Origin: Baffinella frigidus
Lineage: Eukaryota; Cryptophyceae; Cryptomonadales; Baffinellaceae
Direction: 5' to 3'
DNA length: 11,318 nucleotides
Assembly: GCA_026770585.1 (NCBI GenBank)
Contig: MU647446.1
Span: 86,854-98,171, forward strand
In this document: in pieces, positions 6,380-11,318 of the stretch
Numbering within the stretch: the stretch's first letter is position 1
How the letters are laid out: the number at the start of each line of letters is the position of its first letter
The notes under the pieces: model-generated
The model's database searches: none
Told to the model about the DNA's origin: nothing
Seen by the model: only the letters and a program-made list of their open reading frames with translations
Translations under genes and position numbers: made by a program

Positions 6380-7605
6380 ACCACCAACAGAGCATTGATC
6401 ACCATGTTCAGCATGTAGCAACGTCTCCACTCGATGAGCAGCCCGACCGTTCTTCTGTAGCCAACCCCATCACCATCGCTGTCGGTTTCGCAGGCAGGCG
6501 GCCGAGACCCCAGTGGTCGGATAGGTACCCCACTGGAGTACACCGTGCCGCGCAAGCAAGAGCTACGGCGGTGCACTTTGATAGTGTCCGTGAATGAAAC
6601 AGTGACCTTGTCTGCATCAACGCTGATGACCCGGAATGCTTGTTTGTTATCGACCGCGTGCACATCAGGGTCCTCGTAAGATTCACACCCGTACACGTCA
6701 TTGAATATTCGTTCCGACGACTCCACATTGAACGGGTCGGCATCTGCATCGTCTTCTTGTTCGTACCGCCGCCCGCGCGCTGACTCAACCGGCGGGAACT
6801 GTACCGGTGGTATAGTTGGGATGTACTCACTGCTATTCTGGCGCGAACTGCATGGCATAACACTACGACCGTCGTCCCTCGTGGCCGCCAACTCGACGAG
6901 CAGGGAATGGGTGCATAGTTGATTGAATATGAGCATCACGATTAGTCCAATCAATAGGAACAGTAGCATGGTTTTCCCCGAAAGGGCCGGCATCTGTTGA
7001 TGCACCCCCATCTCGTAGACAGATGGAAAGACCGCTACTAGTAGCACTACAAACAGGTTGACGTTATGTATGTGCCGTAGCGTCCACACCACCGTCCTGC
7101 GGACTTCTTCATTACTAACAACGGTTTCCATATGCACGAGCGTGTTTAGTTCCTCTGCACATAGTTCACAGACACTCGCCACAACCATACACGACCCCAG
7201 CAACAGCAGCATAAAAAGGTCAGTTATACCGAGCTGTGCAGCCACACAACAGACGAGAACTGGTAGTGCTAGACCGGTCGTGCCGAACCATACCAAATCG
7301 AGCCCATTGGTAAGGGTATGCCAGCGATATGTCGCGATCAGTATACACCGGGCCACGTCCGAGATACAGAGCAATACAACAGACATGCACCAGACCACCG
7401 GTATGACTATACAAACAAGGGGGGCCACATCGTCCTCCACGCCGTCGTGGACGCTGTGATCCATTACCGATAGCACAGGCGAACGCGGCCACCCATAAGT
7501 GTACAACGTTACAACCCCCATAGAAAGCACCACAAGTCGGACCAGAAGGTTAACGAGATGTATACTGGTCACTATGATAGTTGGTGGGTGCGCGACCCCC
7601 GCCAT
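6328..7605 (-). CDS. Heliorhodopsin-like seven-helix membrane protein lacking the retinal lysine
   Basis: 425 residues from ATG 7605. The frame extends to ATG 7674, but that start is only 18 bases from a TATA box (7692-7685), whereas 7605 has A at -3 and G at +4. ATG 7662 is another option. Seven hydrophobic segments lie at about 10-37, 61-89, 102-126, 127-150, 181-199, 212-239 and 397-418. Helix 1 carries IHLVN, like the conserved FHLLQ of heliorhodopsins. Helices 3-4 carry AAQLGITDLFMLLLLG, matching AQICGIADIVALLAIFG of the type protein in spacing and character, followed by a Glu-rich end. Helix 6 has LIFNQL, like the family's FFNSF. Helix 7 has no lysine, so retinal cannot be bound in the usual way, and no acidic residue sits at the helix-3 counterion position. 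A hydrophilic insertion of about 155 residues (240-394) with acidic runs separates helices 6 and 7. Heliorhodopsins are known in coccolithoviruses and mirusviruses. The family call rests on alignment by eye. A generic seven-helix protein is the alternative. Confidence 0.62.
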   Translation of the reverse strand: MAGVAHPPTIIVTSIHLVNLLVRLVVLSMGVVTLYTYGWPRSPVLSVMDHSVHDGVEDDVAPLVCIVIPVVWCMSVVLLCISDVARCILIATYRWHTLTNGLDLVWFGTTGLALPVLVCCVAAQLGITDLFMLLLLGSCMVVASVCELCAEELNTLVHMETVVSNEEVRRTVVWTLRHIHNVNLFVVLLVAVFPSVYEMGVHQQMPALSGKTMLLFLLIGLIVMLIFNQLCTHSLLVELAATRDDGRSVMPCSSRQNSSEYIPTIPPVQFPPVESARGRRYEQEDDADADPFNVESSERIFNDVYGCESYEDPDVHAVDNKQAFRVISVDADKVTVSFTDTIKVHRRSSCLRGTVYSSGVPIRPLGSRPPACETDSDGDGVGYRRTVGLLIEWRRCYMLNMVINALLVVSILDMTSVLDPWWSAL

Positions 7606-7684
7606 TGTGCGAAGTACATACCAGGAAGTGGTACAGACATGCCTCGCCAAACCGCATGCCATGTGACAGTACATGGATTCATTC

Positions 7685-7692
7685 CTTTTATA
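7685..7692 (-). promoter_or_regulatory. TATA box of the heliorhodopsin-like gene
   Basis: TATAAAAG on the minus strand, identical to the octamers at 3428 and 4612. It lies 18 bases from ATG 7674, 30 from ATG 7662 and 87 from ATG 7605, which argues against the first ATG. Confidence 0.6.
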
Positions 7693-7782
7693 ATCGACAT
7701 GTTGGCACCGTTGCGGTTACGAGAAACCACGAATCATGCGTGGACACAGGGAACCACCAATGACGGTGTATAGGGTTTACTC

Positions 7783-7783
<1 letters not shown>

Positions 7784-7814
<31 letters not shown>
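7784..7814. repeat. (AC)n microsatellite
   Basis: About 15 AC units between the two minus-strand genes. Its right flank reads AAAGTCG, similar to the AAGTCG that follows the (CA)n tract at 10288-10323. Confidence 0.95.
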
Positions 7815-7816
<2 letters not shown>

Positions 7817-7832
7817 GTCGCATGGGGGCTGC

Positions 7833-8396
7833 TCACTCCCCACGGTCAATACCTGCAAGCACAGGGAGGCGCATAGACCCCGGTCTGAGACGGCCGTAAT
7901 ACCGTCCATTGAAGCACCCCCCCGAATGACTGTCGACATAGGACCCGGAGTATCTATCTTGCCGCAGGAACCACCGACCGCCATCAAACCGGAAGAATAT
8001 CTCCCGCGCCCTTGGCTTGTCTATAATGCAACGGCCGTTGTCGCAATCAGCAATGAGCCCCTTCACATACGCCGCCTCCTGCTCATATGCAGCAATATCT
8101 TCGCGTATCTCCAAGACCCATGATGCCATGGTACCATATTCGGCAGGGATACCACCTGTGTTCCAGTTTGGTGCGACCAACACGGACAGCATGTCGCTGC
8201 AGAGCATCATATACTGCACATATGAACGCATCACGGCAATCACCATAAAGTCGTACTTGGACACGATGTAAAGAGGTGTTTCCGACAAGCCATCTATCCA
8301 GAGACAAAACGCATCTGTTTCAGACAAGTCATCCAGCCAGTGGTCGCGATCGTAGTTGGAGCTACGATAGGGTTCGATACCACGGCTTGCAGGCAT
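7833..8396 (-). CDS. Hypothetical protein with duplicated WLDDLSET motif
   Basis: 187 residues from ATG 8396. The frame reaches back to ATG 8504, but that start is only 17 bases from the TATA box (8521-8515) and has a poor context. It would add 36 residues of mainly Arg/His/Gln encoded by trinucleotide-like repeats, which look like a transcribed leader. ATG 8396 has A at -3. No known domain is recognised. Residues 20-32 and 33-45 are a tandem 13-residue duplication (WLDDLSET / WIDGLSET), traceable as an imperfect 39-bp repeat. Residues 46-75 are moderately hydrophobic (FMVIAVMRSYVQYMML) but probably too polar for a membrane helix. The C-terminal 50 residues are rich in Gly, Arg, Tyr and Ser. 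It lies 158 bases or more upstream of the heliorhodopsin-like gene on the same strand, each gene having its own TATA box. Confidence 0.65.
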   Translation of the reverse strand: MPASRGIEPYRSSNYDRDHWLDDLSETDAFCLWIDGLSETPLYIVSKYDFMVIAVMRSYVQYMMLCSDMLSVLVAPNWNTGGIPAEYGTMASWVLEIREDIAAYEQEAAYVKGLIADCDNGRCIIDKPRAREIFFRFDGGRWFLRQDRYSGSYVDSHSGGCFNGRYYGRLRPGSMRLPVLAGIDRGE

Positions 8397-8514
8397 GGTC
8401 AGGGTTGTCAGTTGGCGGTGTTGGCGGTGTTGGCGGCGGTGATGGTGGTGGCGGTGGCGTCGGTGGTGGCAACGGCGGCGACACTGCCAATACGAATCAC
8501 ACATTCACATGGCG

Positions 8515-8521
8515 TTATATA
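8515..8521 (-). promoter_or_regulatory. TATA-like box of the gene at 7833-8396
   Basis: TATATAA on the minus strand, 125 bases before ATG 8396. An ATG at 8510 is followed at once by TGA and can be excluded. Confidence 0.45.
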
Positions 8522-8532
8522 CACCCGATGTT

Positions 8533-8572
8533 GAATCTAGAACATGCTGCCAGAAGAATCTAGAACATGCTG
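8533..8572. repeat. 17-bp direct repeat, two copies
   Basis: GAATCTAGAACATGCTG at 8533-8549 and 8556-8572, with a 23-bp period, 12 bases upstream (minus strand) of the TATA-like box at 8521. The core ATCTAGAA-TGCTG also appears at 6367-6379 within the 41-bp duplication. Confidence 0.9.
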
Positions 8573-8694
8573 TCGTGGATAGGTTGTAGCCAACAAACAA
8601 CATGTATGCGCCATCTTCGGACGCAGATGCCGGGGTCGGTTCGTCTTGCAAGCTGGCTTAGGACACAGCGCCTTAAGTTGACATAGCAACACGT

Positions 8695-8725
8695 GACACC
8701 AAGGGGGTTCGTCCCCCGGTCTGTC
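8695..8725. other. GC-rich stem-loop in the divergent spacer
   Basis: GGGGG (8703-8707), loop TTCGT, CCCCC (8713-8717), extended by ACC/GGT (8698-8700 / 8718-8720) and GAC/GTC (8695-8697 / 8723-8725) with 2-base bulges. It is 111 bases upstream of ATG 8836. It resembles a tRNA T-arm superficially, but the loop is 5 bases and no other tRNA arms are present. Confidence 0.5.
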
Positions 8726-8835
8726 TTCCCCAAACCCGCCTCCCCCGTGTTGCAGAATCGGGGACTAAACACTCGCGTGCACCACGACAAATTCGTTCGG
8801 ACATTTCCAAGCATTTCATCATCAACCCAAACGGA

Positions 8836-9942
8836 ATGTCGGCATGCGTCGTAGCCCCAGCCCCAGCCCCAGCCCCAGACTGCAGCGTTGTCCATGCCGA
8901 TGCCATCTCCCACGGCAAAGACACCAGCGCCTGGAAACCCCTCGGTAAGCGCTCGGCACCCGAAGCCGGCGACACTAACATCAACATCATGGACGAGACT
9001 AGGGTTGCCATCGCATACAACTCGAGAGACCGCCCGGTGCTCGACGCGTCCGCCACTCCCGACAAGGCGGCGTCGGAAGAGACAAGGTTCATGGCATCGT
9101 CGAAGCGCTTCGCCAGCATCAACAAGGGCCTCGCGATCAAGCTCGTGCACGCCGACAACAATATCAACGAGGCGAACAGGCGGATCGCAACGCTGGAGGC
9201 CTGCATCGAGAAGACCCGCGCCGACCAACAGCTCGCAAACACCTTGGCATCCAACGCTACCGTCGCTGCCAAGGCCAAGGCGAGGTCTGAATCGGACAAA
9301 CTAGTCGCACTTGCCATCATCAAAGCGAAGTTTGAAGCCGATAGGCAGCTCGAGTCACTGCGCAAGACGCAGGTGGAAAACATCGATGCACTCAACAAGA
9401 AGCACAAGGCCGAGGTCGAGTTCATGGACCGCCAGCAGGTGCTCAATCTCGAGGCGGGGTACACCACATATGCGGCCGACTGCATGAAGACCACCATCGC
9501 GGTGAACGAACTCCGCTTCACCAAGATGTTCGGTATCAACTCGCAACGTGGCGACCTCTTCTGCCCCGTCACACAAACGCCGATCTTTGCCATGGAAGAG
9601 GTTGTCGCGTTGCTCGCGGACTGCGACTGCAACTGCATCGTAAAGCGTGCTGCAGGGCAAAGGTTCATTACCATTTTCGCGGACGGCATCTACATGAAAT
9701 GCCCTAAGTGCATGGGGCACAATGTCCGCGATGTCATTGTGACTACGGCCCAGCAATCCGAACGCTCGTTCGCGTGGCGCGCGGTACAGAACCTCACCGG
9801 TTGCAGCCCCGAATCCGAGCTCATCGCCAAGCGCCTCCTCCAGATCGAAACAGAAGCTGCCCAGAAGACGGCGCAAGACACCGCCCCGCTGCGCGCGCGA
9901 CTGGACGGGTTCAAATCAGCCACCGCAGACCTGTTCAACTAG
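8836..9942 (+). CDS. Coiled-coil protein with U-box/SP-RING-like cysteine cluster
   Basis: 368 residues from ATG 8836, the first ATG of the frame. The N-terminus has a PAPAPAP run from a hexanucleotide repeat. Residues about 105-205 are strongly helical, rich in Ala, Lys, Glu and Arg with regular Leu/Ile/Val, a probable coiled coil. Residues 240-295 hold C243 (in FCPVTQTPI), C263-x-C265-x-C267 and C289-x2-C292 (KCPKC). The CPVT start and closing CPKC resemble U-box or SP-RING E3 domains, in which the first metal pair is reduced or lost. The central CDCNC lacks the usual His. The order of a coiled coil followed by a RING-like domain is the reverse of TRIM proteins. It could bind E2 enzymes and act as an E3 ligase, or be a structural zinc site. 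The C-terminal 60 residues are helical. C/G-ending codons and no TATA box match the genes at 1-1000 and 1501-2940. Confidence 0.85.
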   Translation: MSACVVAPAPAPAPDCSVVHADAISHGKDTSAWKPLGKRSAPEAGDTNINIMDETRVAIAYNSRDRPVLDASATPDKAASEETRFMASSKRFASINKGLAIKLVHADNNINEANRRIATLEACIEKTRADQQLANTLASNATVAAKAKARSESDKLVALAIIKAKFEADRQLESLRKTQVENIDALNKKHKAEVEFMDRQQVLNLEAGYTTYAADCMKTTIAVNELRFTKMFGINSQRGDLFCPVTQTPIFAMEEVVALLADCDCNCIVKRAAGQRFITIFADGIYMKCPKCMGHNVRDVIVTTAQQSERSFAWRAVQNLTGCSPESELIAKRLLQIETEAAQKTAQDTAPLRARLDGFKSATADLFN

Positions 9943-9955
9943 CCGCTCCCCGCCT

Positions 9956-9989
9956 CGAGTAGCTGCCACTATGTGGCAGAGGCTACTCG
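9956..9989 (+). terminator. First of two matching 3' hairpins
   Basis: CGAGTAG-CTGCCAC, loop TAT, GTGGCAG-(AGG)-CTACTCG: 14 base pairs with one 3-base bulge, starting 14 bases after the stop of the gene at 8836. It shares the 13-base core GCCACTATGTGGC with the next hairpin. Confidence 0.6.
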
Positions 9990-9991
9990 CA

Positions 9992-10023
9992 CACACGGAC
10001 CGCCACTATGTGGCGGGGGTGTG
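9992..10023 (+). terminator. Second of two matching 3' hairpins
   Basis: CACAC-(GGA)-CCGCCAC, loop TAT, GTGGCGG-(GG)-GTGTG. The inner stem is identical to the first hairpin except for a T-A pair replaced by C-G and a closing pair changed in step (CT..AG to CC..GG). Paired changes support selection on the structure. Confidence 0.6.
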
Positions 10024-10040
10024 CTGTGGGGATAGCCTCG

Positions 10041-10111
10041 TGGTGGTGGTGGGGGTGGTAGTAGTAGTAGTAGTAGTGGCGGTGGTGGTGATGGCGGTGG
10101 TGGTGGTGGTG
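10041..10111. repeat. GGT/GTA/GGC trinucleotide tract
   Basis: An impure trinucleotide tract with (GGT)n, a (GTA)6-like block and GGC/GAT interruptions. It yields His-rich minus-strand text that is not a protein. Confidence 0.9.
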
Positions 10112-10263
10112 TTTTGAATGAACATTGCCAGTCTGCATCGGGTACCATGCGCGGAAGGCTCTGTACCCATAGGAGGGGGCCATAGCACGGCCATAAGACC
10201 TTACTCTAGGATGTAGCAGATTACAGTGCACTGCATGCACCGAATGGACACCCTGCCCACAGG

Positions 10264-10286
10264 AGTCGTCCGTGGTAGAGTCTTCA

Positions 10287-10324
<38 letters not shown>

Positions 10325-10345
10325 GTCGTCCGAAATGGAGTCTGC

Positions 10346-10377
<32 letters not shown>
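10264..10377. repeat. Composite direct repeat carrying two (CA)n tracts
   Basis: Unit 1 begins AGTCGTCCG at 10264 and ends with (CA)18 (10288-10323). Unit 2 begins AGTCGTCCG at 10324 and ends with (AC)14 (10349-10377). The linkers (GTAGAGTCTTC, ATGGAGTCTGC) are related, so a block of about 60 bases was duplicated as a whole. Confidence 0.9.
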
Positions 10378-10378
<1 letters not shown>

Positions 10379-10433
10379 CCAACCACCACTACCACATCCA
10401 ACCACCACTACCACATCCAACCACCACCGCCAC
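10377..10433. repeat. 19-bp tandem repeat, three units
   Basis: ATCCAACCACCACTACCAC at 10377-10395 and 10396-10414, and a version with two changes at 10415-10433. It abuts the second (CA)n tract. Confidence 0.9.
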
Positions 10434-10503
10434 GCCCAACCGCTGCTAGCGCGGTGCTACGAGCCTAACGGACACTTAACACATACACTATCACATCTTG
10501 GCA

Positions 10504-10525
10504 GCGAATTCACCCGTGGATTCGC
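10504..10525 (-). terminator. Candidate 3' hairpin of the second ankyrin gene
   Basis: GCGAAT (10504-10509), 10-base loop, ATTCGC (10520-10525), located 18 bases beyond the minus-strand stop at 10543. The stem is short and the loop long, so support is positional. Confidence 0.35.
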
Positions 10526-10542
10526 GTGGTTTACAGCCAACC

Positions 10543-11250
10543 CTACGCAGAAATGCCATGTTTGATGACCATCATCATAATTTCTTGGTCGATAGAGGAA
10601 AGGCCAAAACCAACCGCTGGGGCGTTCAACGCCATCCCCAACATCAAACGCCGGTCGGCCCTCCTCGCGTCTGCTGAGACCTGCATCACCTTCGTCAATG
10701 CGCGGATCGGGGAGGATCTGGCTATATCCGCAGGAGTCCACCCGTCGATGTCTTCCACAAGATCGTCTGCACCGGCGTCGATGAGAAGGCAAGCGACATC
10801 AACATCCATACGGCCGTTGAACATTCTTCCCTGCGGAGTGACATGGTAGACGCGCTGTTCGACCCACTTCATCCTCACAACCCTTCTCTCGTTGTAGGAG
10901 CAGATTATGTGGAGCGGAGTTACCAGCCTGTTGGTGCGACATCCAACATAAGCCCCCGCGTCCAGGAGCTGGCCGACGGCATCAGCATTGCCCACGGATG
11001 TCGCAACGTGCAGTGCAGTGCATCCATCTGAGTCCGCCACGTTCACGTCGAACCACTTAGTCTGCAGCAGGTGTTTAACCGTTGCGGGATACCCAGCCAC
11101 ACATGCGCGGTGGAGAAGAAACAGCTGGCGGGCTTCGTTCCCATCGACGATGGTCATTACCAGCTCGTGGAAGACGTACTTGTTATTGTCACAACCGGCG
11201 CGGGAAAGACTATCGGCCATTGGACCGGTCATAAGTCCGAGCGAGGACAT
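10543..11250 (-). CDS. Ankyrin-repeat protein
   Basis: 235 residues from ATG 11250, the first ATG of the frame. The frame is open further to a TTG at 11307, which is not a credible start and sits beside the TATA-like box. About four ankyrin repeats: 42-75 (LHRACVAGY, then a long end, FDVNVAD), 77-108 (TALHVATSVGNADAV, LLDAGAYV), 110 to about 166 (TPLHIICSYN, interrupted by about 25 residues, then LLIDAGADDL) and 169-180 (DGWTPADIA). A basic, Arg-rich helix (residues 195-203) and a Met-rich C-terminus follow. There is no F-box. The final repeat and tail are laid out like those of the ankyrin protein at 3477-4526 (GAD..V.D.DG.T.A.IA, then a charged helix), suggesting a dispersed family. It probably serves as a protein-binding adaptor. 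The target is unknown. Confidence 0.85.
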   Translation of the reverse strand: MSSLGLMTGPMADSLSRAGCDNNKYVFHELVMTIVDGNEARQLFLLHRACVAGYPATVKHLLQTKWFDVNVADSDGCTALHVATSVGNADAVGQLLDAGAYVGCRTNRLVTPLHIICSYNERRVVRMKWVEQRVYHVTPQGRMFNGRMDVDVACLLIDAGADDLVEDIDGWTPADIARSSPIRALTKVMQVSADARRADRRLMLGMALNAPAVGFGLSSIDQEIMMMVIKHGISA

Positions 11251-11308
11251 CAAATCGTGGATGGGAATGCACGGTAAACGGGCGACACAGCGTCTCAACA
11301 AGTGCAAA

Positions 11309-11316
11309 TTTAAATA
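11309..11316 (-). promoter_or_regulatory. TATA-like box of the second ankyrin gene
   Basis: TATTTAAA on the minus strand, 66 bases before ATG 11250, at the edge of the window. It is weaker than the TATAAAAG octamers elsewhere. Confidence 0.4.
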
Positions 11317-11318
11317 CA

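Larger units (their letters stand above)
8522..8835. other. Divergent intergenic region
   Basis: About 310 bases between the minus-strand gene's TATA box and the plus-strand gene at 8836. It contains a 17-bp direct repeat (8533-8572) and a GC-rich stem-loop (8695-8725). No TATA box precedes ATG 8836 at a suitable distance. I see no RNA gene or credible ORF. A long minus-strand frame crossing this region is a shadow of the gene at 8836. Confidence 0.5.
9943..10542. other. Microsatellite-rich intergenic region
   Basis: About 600 bases with no credible gene. The frames open here encode His-, Thr- or Val-Cys-only strings from simple repeats. In order: two matching hairpins (9956-10023), a GGT/GTA tract (10041-10111), an inverted repeat GGGTAC/GTACCC (10140-10145/10163-10168), two GGCCATA copies (about 10179-10195), two composite units each with AGTCGTCCG plus a (CA)n tract (10264-10377), three 19-bp tandem units (10377-10433) and a hairpin (10504-10525) near the 3' end of the ankyrin gene. 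Both flanking genes end in this region (convergent), so it lies free of promoters as far as I can see. Confidence 0.6.

Noticed and set aside
8397-8504. His/Arg-rich N-terminal extension of the gene at 7833-8396
   Set aside because: Its ATG is 17 bases from the TATA box with poor context, and the sequence is trinucleotide repeat; more likely leader.
8695-8725. tRNA T-arm resemblance (GGGGGTTCGTCCCCC)
   Set aside because: The loop has 5 rather than 7 bases and no acceptor, D or anticodon arm can be formed around it.
8560-9689. Minus-strand frames of 222 and 338 codons
   Set aside because: They lie opposite the coiled-coil/CPKC gene; composition is Ser/Ala/Leu-rich without domain signs, a typical antisense product of C-ending codons.
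9983-10420. Minus-strand frame of 145 codons with His, Thr and Val-Cys runs
   Set aside because: It is made of microsatellites on both sides and offers no nonrepeat domain.

Overview
The window reads as part of a large double-stranded DNA virus of a eukaryote (nucleocytovirus- or mirusvirus-like), or an integrated copy of one. Reasons: intron-less ORFs on both strands with gaps of about 100 to 600 bases; TATAAAAG boxes shortly upstream of several ATGs and no Shine-Dalgarno pattern; ankyrin, RING/TRAF-finger and heliorhodopsin-like products; many simple and tandem repeats. No hallmark gene (capsid, polymerase, packaging ATPase) is present, so the lineage cannot be fixed. An algal or other protist host is inference.

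Layout. 1-1000 (minus) is the N-terminal 333 codons of a protein that runs off the left edge and ends in a 30-bp, 10-residue coiled-coil repeat. 1001-1500 holds a small relic-like coiled-coil ORF and short repeats. 1501-2940 (plus) encodes a RING plus TRAF-type zinc-finger protein. 2941-3476 is repeat-rich. Then come three plus-strand genes, each with a TATA box: an ankyrin protein with an N-terminal PPxY motif (3477-4526), a secreted proline-rich repeat protein (4644-5522) and a small unknown (5743-6087). Convergent to these are two minus-strand genes: a seven-helix protein resembling heliorhodopsin but without the retinal lysine (6328-7605) and an unknown (7833-8396). 8836-9942 (plus) encodes a coiled-coil protein with a U-box/SP-RING-like cysteine cluster, followed by two matching hairpins. 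9943-10542 is microsatellite DNA, and 10543-11250 (minus) is a second ankyrin protein.

Two gene classes are visible. The genes at 1-1000, 1501-2940 and 8836-9942 mostly use C/G-ending codons and lack a TATA box. The other six have a TATA-like box and more mixed third positions. This could reflect temporal classes or different origins.

Functionally, the TRAF-finger E3 candidate, the RING-like coiled-coil protein, the two ankyrin proteins and the PPxY motif suggest a theme of manipulating host ubiquitin signalling. The secreted protein and the seven-helix protein are candidates for surface or membrane functions. The most unusual item is the lysine-less heliorhodopsin-like protein with a cytosolic-type insertion of about 155 residues between helices 6 and 7.
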